Shown: piece by piece, positions 8,174 through 16,619 of the stretch
How positions within the stretch are numbered: position 1 is the first letter of the stretch
How the letters are laid out: the number at the start of each line of letters is the position of its first letter
NCBI GenBank assembly: GCA_964567685.1
Contig: CAZMNO010000014.1
Coordinates: 9,259 to 73,258, forward strand
Reading direction: 5' to 3'
Source of the DNA: UBA5972 sp964567685
GTDB lineage: Bacteria; Pseudomonadota; Alphaproteobacteria; Rhodobacterales; Rhodobacteraceae
DNA length: 64,000 nucleotides
The notes under the pieces: generated by a model
Told to the model about the DNA's origin: nothing
Database searches by the model: none
What the model saw: only the letters and a program-made list of their open reading frames with translations
Translations under genes and position numbers: made by a program

Positions 8174-9224
8174 TGCAACCCCTTGTATGTGGATGCGCGG
8201 AGGCACTTCGAAAGGTGGCTATTTTCTAGCCTCCGATCTCCCTGTTGATGTGCCGGAACGCGACGCATTTCTGTTGGGGATCATGGGAAGCCCCGACCCG
8301 CGCCAGATCGATGGCATGGGCGGGGCCGATCCCCTGACGTCCAAAGTGGCGGTGGTTCAGAAATCCGCACGCGAGGGCGTCGATGTGGATTATCTTTTTC
8401 TGCAGGTCTTTGTTGATCAGGCGATAGTCACGGATGCCCAGAATTGCGGGAATATCCTTGCCGGTGTGGGTCCGTTTGCAATTGAACGGGGCCTTATCCC
8501 GGCTCAAGATGGAGTAACGTCGGTTTCCATCTATATGGAAAACACCGGCCAGATTGCCCAGAGCCGGGTTCAGACACCCGGTGGTACTGTGACCTACAAT
8601 GGCAATGCACATATTGAAGGCGTTCCGGGGGTATCGGCCCCGGTGTATGTCCAGTTTGAAGATACTGCCGGATCAAGTTGCGGTGCACTTCTGCCCACCG
8701 GCAATCAAGTCGACCTGATTGACGAGTTAGAAGTCACAATGATCGACAATGGGATGCCTTGTGTTGTCATGCGCGCCGCTGATCTGGGGATCACCGGGCA
8801 GGAGAGCCCGGAAGAGCTCGAAACGAGGCAACCGTTGCGCAAGCGTCTCGAAGATATCAGGCTGCAAGCCGGTCCGCTGATGAACCTTGGCGATGTCCGG
8901 GAAAAAACCGTGCCAAAAATGACCATGGTCAGCGCTGCTCGCAACGGCGGCTCCATATCCACCCGCACGTTCATCCCGCATCGCTGCCATAAAACCATCG
9001 GGGTGCTCGGCGCAGTCAGCGTCGCCACCGCCTGTCTGCTGAAAGACAGCCCAGCTTATGAATTGGCCGCGAAGGGCGAAGGCGATGAACGCAACCTCTC
9101 GATTGAGCACCCGACCGGTGAAATGACCGTCGTGGCGAATTTGGACGAAGATGGCAATGTCAGCTCTGCAGCGATCCTCAGGACCGCGCGAAAGCTGATG
9201 GATGGCACCGTTTTTGCGAACTGA
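8166..9224 (+). CDS. galD: 4-oxalomesaconate tautomerase (PrpF family)
   Basis: Interconverts keto and enol forms of 4-oxalomesaconate so that the hydratase GalB can act after LigI opens the pyrone ring. The 352-residue protein belongs to the PrpF/DUF453 isomerase family. Its N-terminus CMWMRGGTSKGGYFLASDLP and the motif MGSPDPRQIDGMGG are family signatures. It overlaps the end of ligK by 8 bases and is followed 10 bases later by ligI. The Sphingobium orthologue is named LigU. Methylaconitate isomerase (PrpF) is the close paralogue, but the neighbours settle the assignment. Confidence 0.87.
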   Translation: MSNATPCMWMRGGTSKGGYFLASDLPVDVPERDAFLLGIMGSPDPRQIDGMGGADPLTSKVAVVQKSAREGVDVDYLFLQVFVDQAIVTDAQNCGNILAGVGPFAIERGLIPAQDGVTSVSIYMENTGQIAQSRVQTPGGTVTYNGNAHIEGVPGVSAPVYVQFEDTAGSSCGALLPTGNQVDLIDELEVTMIDNGMPCVVMRAADLGITGQESPEELETRQPLRKRLEDIRLQAGPLMNLGDVREKTVPKMTMVSAARNGGSISTRTFIPHRCHKTIGVLGAVSVATACLLKDSPAYELAAKGEGDERNLSIEHPTGEMTVVANLDEDGNVSSAAILRTARKLMDGTVFAN

Positions 9225-9234
9225 AAGAAACCCG

Positions 9235-10107
9235 ATGGACCCTGACTGGCTGCCATACCACCCAAACCCGGCAAAACCGGCGTTCCGCCTGCCGATTGGT
9301 TCGGTCGATGCCCATTGCCATGTCTTTGGTCCGGCGGCAGAGTTTCCGTTTGCACCGGAACGCAAATATACCCCATGCGATGCCGGTAAGGACAAGCTTT
9401 TTAAACTCAGGGATTTTCTTGGATTTGAACGCAATGTCATCGTGCAGGCCACCTGTCACGGCAGGGATAACAGTGCGCTTGTTGACGCTCTAAAGGCCGC
9501 CAACGGCAATGCGCGGGGCATTGCCTCGGTCGGCCCGGATATCACTGATAGTGACCTGAATGAAATGGATGCGGCAGGCGTACGCGGTGTTCGCTTCAAC
9601 TTTGTTAAACGCCTTGTCGATGCAACCCCCAAAGAGGTGTTCCTTGGCATTGCCGAAAGGATCAAACCGCTTGGCTGGCATATAGTTGTCTATTTCGAAG
9701 CCGCTGATCTTGAAGAGCTGATTCCGTTTCTTGAGCAACTGCCAACGACAATCGTGGTTGATCATATGGGGCGCCCAGATGTCACCAAAGGGGTGGATCA
9801 CCCGGATTTTCAGCGGTTCATGGACCTGATGCAAAGAAACCCGAATATCTGGTCGAAAGTAACCTGCCCGGAACGCCTAAGCACACAAGGCCCGCCTTAT
9901 GGCGATGTGGTGCCCTTTGCCAAAGCGGTGGTCGACGCTTTCCCTGATCGCGTGCTTTGGGGCACTGACTGGCCGCACCCGAATATGAAATCGCACATGC
10001 CCGATGACGGAGCGTTAGTCGATTTCATCCCGCAAATTGCAGATGATGAGGAAAAGCAGCGAAAGCTGCTGGTTGACAACCCGATGCGTCTTTACTGGAC
10101 CCGCTGA
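9235..10107 (+). CDS. ligI: 2-pyrone-4,6-dicarboxylate hydrolase
   Basis: Hydrolyses 2-pyrone-4,6-dicarboxylate (made by LigC) to 4-oxalomesaconate. The 290-residue amidohydrolase-superfamily protein has the N-terminal DAHCHVFGPAAEFPF box, VIVQATCHG, GVRGVRFNFVKRLVD, VVDHMGRPDV and the C-terminal WGTDWPHPNM containing the catalytic Asp. All of these line up with Sphingobium LigI, which works without a bound metal. The ATG at 9235, 10 bases after galD, gives the family-like start DPDWLPYHPNPAKP; an upstream ATG at 9202 would overlap galD. Confidence 0.92.
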   Translation: MDPDWLPYHPNPAKPAFRLPIGSVDAHCHVFGPAAEFPFAPERKYTPCDAGKDKLFKLRDFLGFERNVIVQATCHGRDNSALVDALKAANGNARGIASVGPDITDSDLNEMDAAGVRGVRFNFVKRLVDATPKEVFLGIAERIKPLGWHIVVYFEAADLEELIPFLEQLPTTIVVDHMGRPDVTKGVDHPDFQRFMDLMQRNPNIWSKVTCPERLSTQGPPYGDVVPFAKAVVDAFPDRVLWGTDWPHPNMKSHMPDDGALVDFIPQIADDEEKQRKLLVDNPMRLYWTR

Positions 10108-10145
10108 TAGGCTTTTCGACTGAGGTGAATCAATGGAGGAAAACA

Positions 10146-10502
10146 ATGGATCAACCCGCTTTTGACTATCATATCGATATCCCGGGAACGACCATCTTTG
10201 ACGGAAAAATGGCCATGAAAGGCTATGCGCTGAACAAGATGTGTTATTCCTTCAACAGCAAGGAAAACCGCGATGCGTTCCTTGCCGACGAAGAAGCCTA
10301 TATGGAAAAGTTCGGCCTTAACGCCGAACACAAGGCGGCCATCCGCGCCCGTGATGTTCTGGGCCTGATCGCAGCAGGCGGCAATATCTACTATCTGGCC
10401 AAATTCGCCGGCATATTCAAGCTGGGCGTTCAGGATGTGGGCGGATTGCAAACCGGCATGACTGCAGATGAATTCAGGGCATTTCTGAAGAGCCAGGCGT
10501 AA
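10146..10502 (+). CDS. ligA: Protocatechuate 4,5-dioxygenase alpha subunit
   Basis: Small subunit of the extradiol dioxygenase that opens protocatechuate between C4 and C5 to give CHMS. The 118-residue protein reads DIPGTTIFDGKMAMKGYALN and later AAGGNIYYLAKFAGI, both typical of LigA-type caps over the active site. The ATG at 10146 has a GGAGG six bases upstream (10135-10139). It is followed 12 bases later by the catalytic subunit ligB, and the two must form the heteromeric enzyme. Confidence 0.92.
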   Translation: MDQPAFDYHIDIPGTTIFDGKMAMKGYALNKMCYSFNSKENRDAFLADEEAYMEKFGLNAEHKAAIRARDVLGLIAAGGNIYYLAKFAGIFKLGVQDVGGLQTGMTADEFRAFLKSQA

Positions 10503-10514
10503 GGAGACAAAAAA

Positions 10515-11363
10515 ATGGCCAAAATACTTGGTGGAATTACGACCTCTCACATACCGGCCGTAGGCAACGCGATCCAGAACGAGCTATATGACGACCCTTA
10601 CTGGAAACCTTTCTTTGACGGCTATCCTAAGGTTCATGCGTGGATCAAGGATCATAAGCCTGATTATGTGATCAACATCTATAACGACCACGGGCTGGGC
10701 TTTTTCCTTGACCGGATGCCGACCTTTGCAATCGGTGCCGCGCATGAATACCACAACGAAGATGAAGGCTGGGGCCTGCCCTCGCTCGATCCGTTCCCAG
10801 GCGCCCCGGAGCTGAGCTGGCACATCATTGAATCGATGGTGGCGGACGAGTTTGACATTACCTCCTGTCAGGAACTACCGGTTGATCACGGCTTTGTCGT
10901 GCCGATGCAGCTATTCTGGCCGGGTGCACCGCACCATCCCGACATGCCAAAAACCGTACCGATCAGTGCGAATACGGTGCAGCATCCGATACCGACGCTG
11001 AAGCGAGCGCTGGCGTTTGGCCGGGCATTGCGGAAAGCGCTTTTAAGCTTCCCCGAGGATGCGAAGATCGTGGTTCTTGGCACAGGTGGACTTTCGCACC
11101 AGCTGGATGGTGAGCGCGCTGGATTTATTAACAAAGAGTTCGATCAGTACTGCTTGGAAAACATCGTTCACAACCCGGACGAATTGACCAAAGTCACCCG
11201 GATGGAGCTCGTAGAAAAGGCAGGTGCGCAGGGTACTGAGTTTCTAATGTGGATGATGATGCGCGGCGCATTGGGCGATGACGTGACCGAGATCACGCGA
11301 AACTATCATATCCCGATTTCTAACACGGCATCCGGGACACTGCTTCTGGAATGCGCGGCTTGA
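10515..11363 (+). CDS. ligB: Protocatechuate 4,5-dioxygenase beta (catalytic) subunit
   Basis: Catalytic Fe(II) subunit of the LigB superfamily, 282 residues. Visible landmarks are GGITTSHIPAVGNA at residues 5-18 (first iron-ligand His), IYNDHGLGFF (second His region), DHGFVVPMQLFWP, and GTGGLSHQLDGER (active-site His). Expression is coupled to ligA by a 12-base gap with an AAGGAGA ribosome site. The class II extradiol fold is unrelated to that of catechol 2,3-dioxygenases. A gallate dioxygenase would be a single fused chain, so the separate ligA argues for protocatechuate as substrate. Confidence 0.92.
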   Translation: MAKILGGITTSHIPAVGNAIQNELYDDPYWKPFFDGYPKVHAWIKDHKPDYVINIYNDHGLGFFLDRMPTFAIGAAHEYHNEDEGWGLPSLDPFPGAPELSWHIIESMVADEFDITSCQELPVDHGFVVPMQLFWPGAPHHPDMPKTVPISANTVQHPIPTLKRALAFGRALRKALLSFPEDAKIVVLGTGGLSHQLDGERAGFINKEFDQYCLENIVHNPDELTKVTRMELVEKAGAQGTEFLMWMMMRGALGDDVTEITRNYHIPISNTASGTLLLECAA

Positions 11364-11385
11364 TGACAGCAAACAGAGAAGACAC

Positions 11386-12558
11386 ATGAAAACCAAGGTT
11401 GGAATAATCGGTGGTGGCCCATCGGGCCTGATGCTGTCGCAATTGCTGGATCTGAAGGGCATCGACAATGTCGTGCTTGAAAAACACAGCCGGGAATATG
11501 TTCTTGGACGTATTCGTGCAGGTGTGCTGGAGCATGGCTTTGCCGAACTGATGCGCGAGGCCCGGTGCGGTGAGCGGATGGATGCTGAAGGTGAAATCCA
11601 TGAAGGCTTTTACATTGCTGATGGCGAAAACAAACGCCGCGTTGATCTGGCTGGCCATACCGGCGGCAACTCGGTTGTGGTCTATGGGCAAACCGAATTA
11701 ACCCGGGACCTTTACGATGCGCGTGAAAGGATGGGTGGCAAGGTCATCCACAACGTCGAAGATGTGAAACTGCATGACCTCAAATCCGACACGCCCCACA
11801 TCACCTATCGTGAAGGCGACGAGATCATTCGCATTGATTGTGACTATATAATTGGTGCCGATGGCTTTCATGGCCCCAGCAGAAAAGCGATCCCGGCAGA
11901 CGTTCTGAAGGAATATGAAAAGGTCTATCCCTTTGGGTGGCTCGGCGTGCTTAGCCGAACCAAGCCCGTCAGCCCGGAACTGATCTATGCCAAGAACGAA
12001 CGCGGGTTTGCCTTGTGTTCACTTCGGTCACAGGTTCTCAGCCGCTACTATATTCAGGTTCCACTGACGGACAAGGTAGAGGACTGGTCGGATGATGCGT
12101 TCTGGGCCGAGCTCAAAAACCGCCTTCCATCAGAGGTTGCCGCAGGGCTGGAAACCGGGCCGAGCATCGAAAAATCCATTGCTCCTTTGCGCAGCTTCGT
12201 GGCCGAACCAATGCGTTACGGCAATTTGTTCCTGGCCGGAGACGCGGCCCATATCGTGCCACCCACAGGTGCGCGTGGTCTGAATTCGGCGGCCAGCGAT
12301 ATATATTATCTCTATCATGCAATGGTTGATCACTACATAGACGGCGATGATACCGGGCTTGAAAACTACTCGGAAAAAGCACTGGCACGCATTTGGAAGG
12401 CCCAACGCTTCAGTTGGTGGATGACAACACTGCTGCACAAACTACCGGACAACATTCCCTACGAGGACAAGTTGCAGCAGACCGATCTGGAATACTTGTT
12501 CAGCTCCAAAGCAGCAATGACGTCGCTTGCCGAAAACTATGTCGGTCTGCCGTTCTGA
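11386..12558 (+). CDS. pobA: 4-hydroxybenzoate 3-monooxygenase
   Basis: Hydroxylates 4-hydroxybenzoate to protocatechuate with NAD(P)H and FAD. The 390-residue flavoprotein starts KVGIIGGGPSGLMLSQLLD (FAD Rossmann motif), then has LEKHSREYVLGRIRAGVLE, GADGFHGPSRKAIP (DG motif) and LAGDAAHIVPPTGARGLN (GD motif), all as in Pseudomonas PobA at the same length. It is the last gene of the rightward operon, 22 bases after ligB. Its placement inside the cleavage operon means 4-hydroxybenzoate and protocatechuate use are induced together. A GC-rich hairpin follows 20 bases after the stop. Confidence 0.93.
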   Translation: MKTKVGIIGGGPSGLMLSQLLDLKGIDNVVLEKHSREYVLGRIRAGVLEHGFAELMREARCGERMDAEGEIHEGFYIADGENKRRVDLAGHTGGNSVVVYGQTELTRDLYDARERMGGKVIHNVEDVKLHDLKSDTPHITYREGDEIIRIDCDYIIGADGFHGPSRKAIPADVLKEYEKVYPFGWLGVLSRTKPVSPELIYAKNERGFALCSLRSQVLSRYYIQVPLTDKVEDWSDDAFWAELKNRLPSEVAAGLETGPSIEKSIAPLRSFVAEPMRYGNLFLAGDAAHIVPPTGARGLNSAASDIYYLYHAMVDHYIDGDDTGLENYSEKALARIWKAQRFSWWMTTLLHKLPDNIPYEDKLQQTDLEYLFSSKAAMTSLAENYVGLPF

Positions 12559-12578
12559 CGTTCATTCAGGTGATTTCA

Positions 12579-12604
12579 CCCCAAGCCTGACACCGGCGTT
12601 GGGG
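12579..12604. terminator. Hairpin between convergent pobA and dctM
   Basis: CCCCAA-GCC and GGC-g-TTGGGG form a nine-base-pair stem with one bulge and a 7-base loop in the short gap between convergent genes. There is no strong T-run on either side, so it may be a bidirectional but imperfect terminator. Confidence 0.4.
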
Positions 12605-12610
12605 CATTCC

Positions 12611-13966
12611 CTAGCCACTTAGAACCCTCGGCAGCCACAAGGTTAGCGCCGGGAACGACACGAGAATGGCAATTCGCACGATTTCGGCAGTGAAGAACGG
12701 CATAACGCCGATAAACGTCTCCTTCATCGGCACGCCTTTTGCCATTGCGGAAATGACAAATACATTCATTCCAACCGGTGGCGTAATTAGACCAAGCTCA
12801 ACGACAATAAGCGCTAATATTCCGAACCAGATTTTAAGGTCTTCAGAGGTCATGCCGTATCCGGCAGTTGCGGCGTCGACATAATCTCCGCCGTTTATTT
12901 CGACCAGCACAGGCCAGAAAAATGGGATCGCCAGCAAGATCATCGACAGGCTGTCCATCAGCATTCCAAGGAAGATCAGGGCGACAAGCAACAGAACAAG
13001 GATGGTCATCGGTGCCAGACCAGAATTACCCATCCATTCTGCAACAGCCTGCGGAACACCACCGCGAGACATGAATATCTTGAGCATTTCAGCTCCCAGA
13101 AGGATGAGATAGATCATCCCCGTGGTTCTTGCTGTTTCCAACAGCGCCTCTTTCATTTCCGTGATCTTTACGAAACCGCGCAAAGCGCCGTAGAGCCAGA
13201 CCAACGACACACCGATCGCAGCAGCCGGCGTGGGATTAAAAAACCCAAAATAAATGCCACCGATCACAAGGCCAAAAATCACCGCGACCGGGATGATGTT
13301 GATCGTGGCCTCTATGAATTCAGCCCGGTCAGCCATTTCACCAGCGGGGCCGGAATCCGGGCGTAACCTCACATAAATGGCGATGGTGATCAGGAATAGA
13401 ATAACCGCGATTATCCCAGGTATCATTGCCGCCATGAACATGGTGACGATATTGGCCTCGACGATGATCGCGTAGATCACCAAGACCACCGAGGGCGGGA
13501 TCAGGATGCCAAGCACGCCGCCTGCCGCCAATGTCCCGGTGGCCAGTGAATCAATGTAGTTGTAGCGCTTGAGTTCAGGCAAAGCGACCTGGCCCATGGT
13601 GGATGCAGTGGCCAATGACGAGCCGCACACCGCACCAAATCCGGCACAGGCGGCAATCGCGCTCATCGCCACACCGCCCCGCATCCAGCCAAGCCAGACG
13701 GATGCCGCCCGGAACAATGCCTTTGAAAGCCCTGCCTTGGTGGAGATGTTTCCCATCAGGACAAACATGGGTACAACACTGAGGTCGAAAATAGAAAACT
13801 GCCCGTAGGCCAGCGTCTTCAGTTGTGAGAAGAAGATTGCCGGACCATTCAGGATCGTGACACCAACGCCACCGACAAGGATCATTGAGTAGGCAATTGG
13901 CATCCGCAGTCCGATAAGCACAACCAAAACACCTAGACCGGCAAAGCCGATTAACAGCGCGTCCAT
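12611..13966 (-). CDS. dctM: TRAP transporter large permease (DctM/SiaM family)
   Basis: A 451-residue, very hydrophobic protein with roughly a dozen membrane helices. It forms the ion-coupled membrane channel of a tripartite ATP-independent periplasmic transporter. Family signatures are visible: CAGFGAVCGSSLATASTMGQVALPE, GGVLGILIPPSVVLVIYAI, and near the end LGLITPPVGMNVFV. It is the last gene of dctP-dctQ-dctM, with 7 bases to dctQ. Its position between the 4-hydroxybenzoate and ferulate gene sets suggests an aromatic-acid substrate, but the substrate cannot be read from the permease. Confidence 0.9.
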   Translation of the reverse strand: MDALLIGFAGLGVLVVLIGLRMPIAYSMILVGGVGVTILNGPAIFFSQLKTLAYGQFSIFDLSVVPMFVLMGNISTKAGLSKALFRAASVWLGWMRGGVAMSAIAACAGFGAVCGSSLATASTMGQVALPELKRYNYIDSLATGTLAAGGVLGILIPPSVVLVIYAIIVEANIVTMFMAAMIPGIIAVILFLITIAIYVRLRPDSGPAGEMADRAEFIEATINIIPVAVIFGLVIGGIYFGFFNPTPAAAIGVSLVWLYGALRGFVKITEMKEALLETARTTGMIYLILLGAEMLKIFMSRGGVPQAVAEWMGNSGLAPMTILVLLLVALIFLGMLMDSLSMILLAIPFFWPVLVEINGGDYVDAATAGYGMTSEDLKIWFGILALIVVELGLITPPVGMNVFVISAMAKGVPMKETFIGVMPFFTAEIVRIAILVSFPALTLWLPRVLSG

Positions 13967-13973
13967 GCTTGCC

Positions 13974-14480
13974 TCACCTTTGAATCTGCTGCGCGTGTTC
14001 GCGCAAAGTTACAAGTGAAGCTACGATTAACAAACCTAGCGAGACAAGGATTGGCAGCCAGGCGATCCAGTTAGGGAACTGCAATACTGCAGTTTCATAC
14101 CCGTATTCCCTCTGATCAAGCATCCCGTCATACATTCGCCAAAGCAGAAGTATCGAGAAAACAAGCGCAACAATCGACGCCGCCAGTGAAAAAACTGCAA
14201 TCCAGCGTCGGGATGCGCGGGCAGTAAAAATATCTGCGGTCACGTTCGCGCCCGTTAGTTGACAATATGGCAAAAACGAAAATGCAGCGATTGCCACGCC
14301 AATCTCAGTCATTTCGAAATCGCCGGGAAAGGGCAGACCAAACTGATTACCAATCACCGACCAGGTGTGCATCAGCACCACAAGCAAAAGTATGACGCCA
14401 CCCAGCAGCGCCCATCCTGTTATTATGCGTGAAACGAGGCCCTTAGGCCCCGTTTCAGTTTCTGTCGCCAGATCAGACAC
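13974..14480 (-). CDS. dctQ: TRAP transporter small permease (DctQ family)
   Basis: A 168-residue protein with four predicted membrane segments, a short cytosolic N-terminus, and the family-like middle section GLPFPGDFEMTEIGVAIAAFSFLPYC. It bridges the periplasmic receptor and DctM. Translation appears to start at a GTG at 14480, only 4 bases from the dctP stop, so it depends on dctP translation. Seven bases separate it from dctM. Confidence 0.87.
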   Translation of the reverse strand: MSDLATETETGPKGLVSRIITGWALLGGVILLLVVLMHTWSVIGNQFGLPFPGDFEMTEIGVAIAAFSFLPYCQLTGANVTADIFTARASRRWIAVFSLAASIVALVFSILLLWRMYDGMLDQREYGYETAVLQFPNWIAWLPILVSLGLLIVASLVTLREHAQQIQR

Positions 14481-14484
14481 AAAA

Positions 14485-15525
14485 CTACTGTGCGTTCTGT
14501 GCCGAAAGTTCGCGCGCTTTCTTCACAAGCGCAGCGCCATCGATACCTTTTTCCCCAACTTCAGCGATCCATCTGTCGACGACCGGTTCCAGCGTATCGA
14601 GGAACACCTGTGTTTCAGCCTCGGTCAATGTGATGTGTTGTTTGCCAGCTTTGACAGCAAGGCTGATGCCAAAGTCGTCACCGCCACGCCAGTAGGTGCC
14701 AACTTTGCCCCACCAGTCACGTCCGGAGGCATCGCGGAATGCCTTCTGGATATCGGCAGGCAGACCGTCCCAACGGGCCTTGTTCATCGAAACCTGGAAA
14801 GTTGTGGTGCCCAGACGGGTCTTGTCATGGCCTTCGATGAAATAGTTGATCTGGTTTTGCAGTTTAAGTGGTGGGATGATTTCCCAGGGAAGCAACGTCC
14901 CGTCGATGGTTTTCTTGCTAAGTGCTGTTGGAACCTCGGGCACAGGTGTCGCCAGTGGCGATGCACCAAGTGCTTCGATAACCCAGGCACCGGTCCGTGT
15001 CGGAATTCGCATCTTCATGCCGGCCATGTCGGCTGGCGAGCGAACTTCCTTGTCAACTGTCATGATGGCCTGCCCTGCATGGACGTGCAGCCACATAACT
15101 TCAACCCCCTTGTATTCTTGCTTGAGATCGCTCTCAAACATATCATACATGGCCAGGTTGGCCGCAACCGTGTCATTGGTATAGACACCCGGAAGCTCGA
15201 AAACTTCGGTGCGCGGGAACAGGCCCGGCGTGTAACCATTCACTGTCCAGACGATATCGACCACACCGTCACGGGCTTGCTGGATGAGTTCAGGGGGTTT
15301 GCCGCCCAGAGACATTGCCGGGAAGATCTCGATCTTGACCCGACCGCCTGAGTTTTTCTCGACAGCTTCAGCCCAGGGTACAAGCATCTTGGTGTGTGCA
15401 GGGGCTTTGGCTGACAACAAGTGGTGCAGCTTGAAAGTATATTCTTGCGCGTATGAGCCGCTTGCAGAAGCAAGTGCCACCGCCAACGTGGCCGCAGCGG
15501 CCAGCATTTTGGTGAATTTGGACAT
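14485..15525 (-). CDS. dctP: TRAP transporter periplasmic receptor (DctP family)
   Basis: A 346-residue secreted solute-binding protein. A Sec signal peptide (KFTKMLAAAATLAVALASASGSYAQ) covers about residues 1-25. The mature part has the DctP fold, including MKMRIPTRTGAWVIEALGA with the arginine that normally grips a substrate carboxylate, and LPWEIIPPLKLQNQINYFIEG. The ATG at 15525 is chosen because GGGAGGAAAC lies upstream and the signal peptide then starts correctly; a longer frame to 15651 is unlikely. About 210 bases separate it from the amidohydrolase, which leaves room for its own promoter. Hydroxycinnamate or hydroxybenzoate is the likely ligand by context. Confidence 0.88.
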   Translation of the reverse strand: MSKFTKMLAAAATLAVALASASGSYAQEYTFKLHHLLSAKAPAHTKMLVPWAEAVEKNSGGRVKIEIFPAMSLGGKPPELIQQARDGVVDIVWTVNGYTPGLFPRTEVFELPGVYTNDTVAANLAMYDMFESDLKQEYKGVEVMWLHVHAGQAIMTVDKEVRSPADMAGMKMRIPTRTGAWVIEALGASPLATPVPEVPTALSKKTIDGTLLPWEIIPPLKLQNQINYFIEGHDKTRLGTTTFQVSMNKARWDGLPADIQKAFRDASGRDWWGKVGTYWRGGDDFGISLAVKAGKQHITLTEAETQVFLDTLEPVVDRWIAEVGEKGIDGAALVKKARELSAQNAQ

Positions 15526-15737
15526 TACGTTTCCTCCCGATTTTTGGCATCTAAGTAAATTGCCTAACGAATAAAATGACGTCTTTGGCTGGCAGCCCAA
15601 TAATCTATCTTGCGACGATGCCGCTGGATTAACCAAATGGTAATGCCACAAACCTTATTAGTTTTAGCTATAGTCCCTGCTAATACTTGGTCTCTCTGCT
15701 TCCGATAAACTTGATCGGTAGTGTGCTGATTTGATTT

Positions 15738-16610
15738 TCACTCTAACCCTAGGAGTCTGGCTGCATTTCCTTTGATGATATCGCTCCTCAATTCTTCTTT
15801 GATGGCGATCTTGTCAAAATCGTTCAGCCATCGTTCAGGCGTGATCATCGGCCAGTCAGAACCAAACAGCACCTTCTTTTTCAGGATCGAATTGCAGTAA
15901 CGCACAAGGATCGGCGGAAAATACTTCGGTGACCAGCCAGAGAGATCAATATAGACATTCGGCTTGTGCTGGGCCACAGCCAGGGCCTCTTCCTGCCAGG
16001 GAAAAGAAGGGTGTGCCATGACGATCTTCAGGTCCGGGAAGTCAACCGCGACATCGTCAAGATACATCGGGTTTGAGTATTTCAGACGCATTCCATTGCC
16101 ACCGGGCATCCCTGACCCAACGCCAGTCTGACCTGTATGAAACAGGCCGATGCAGCCGTGATGTTCAAGCAATTCATAGAACGGATAGGCCATGCGACCG
16201 TTGGGAAAGAAACCTTGAAAGGTGGGGTGGAACTTGAAACCCCTGATACCATGATCTTCGATCAGGCGACGCGCTTCGCGGATGGCCATCTTGCCCTTCC
16301 ACGGATCAATCGAGGCAAACGGGATCAGAACATCGTCGTTTTCACCAACCAGTTCGATCACTTCATCGTTGGAATAGCGTCGATAACCGGTTTCACGTTC
16401 CGCATCGACCGGGAAGATCACGGCGGCGATGTTCTGCGCGCGATAATGTGCGGCGGTTTGGGGAATCGTCGGCGGATGTTGCCACGGTGCGCCAAAATAC
16501 CCGGCCATGGTTGACTGTAGTTCATCATAGCCGTCATCGGCATGACAGCCGCAGGGTTCCTCGGCATGGGTATGTATGTCGATCGCGCGGATCTTGTTCA
16601 GGTCGATCAT
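15738..16610 (-). CDS. Amidohydrolase-2 family metalloenzyme of the ferulate cluster
   Basis: A 290-residue TIM-barrel protein of the amidohydrolase_2 (ACMSD-like) family. Metal-site motifs are visible: IDIHTHAEEP (HxH) at about residues 11-20, FKFHPTFQG, HTGQTG, MAHPSFPWQ, and LFGSDWP with the catalytic Asp. The family includes decarboxylases of aromatic acids as well as hydrolases. It ends at 15738 and starts 10 bases after the fcs stop, so it is cotranscribed with feruloyl-CoA synthase and probably acts on a hydroxycinnamate-derived compound. Its exact reaction is not known to me. It is distinct from LigI, which lies in the other operon. Confidence 0.82.
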   Translation of the reverse strand: MIDLNKIRAIDIHTHAEEPCGCHADDGYDELQSTMAGYFGAPWQHPPTIPQTAAHYRAQNIAAVIFPVDAERETGYRRYSNDEVIELVGENDDVLIPFASIDPWKGKMAIREARRLIEDHGIRGFKFHPTFQGFFPNGRMAYPFYELLEHHGCIGLFHTGQTGVGSGMPGGNGMRLKYSNPMYLDDVAVDFPDLKIVMAHPSFPWQEEALAVAQHKPNVYIDLSGWSPKYFPPILVRYCNSILKKKVLFGSDWPMITPERWLNDFDKIAIKEELRSDIIKGNAARLLGLE

Positions 16611-16619
16611 TGCTCTTCC

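Noticed and set aside
14365..15351. 328-codon open frame on the plus strand
   Set aside because: Antisense to dctP and dctQ, which are clear family members; no independent evidence.
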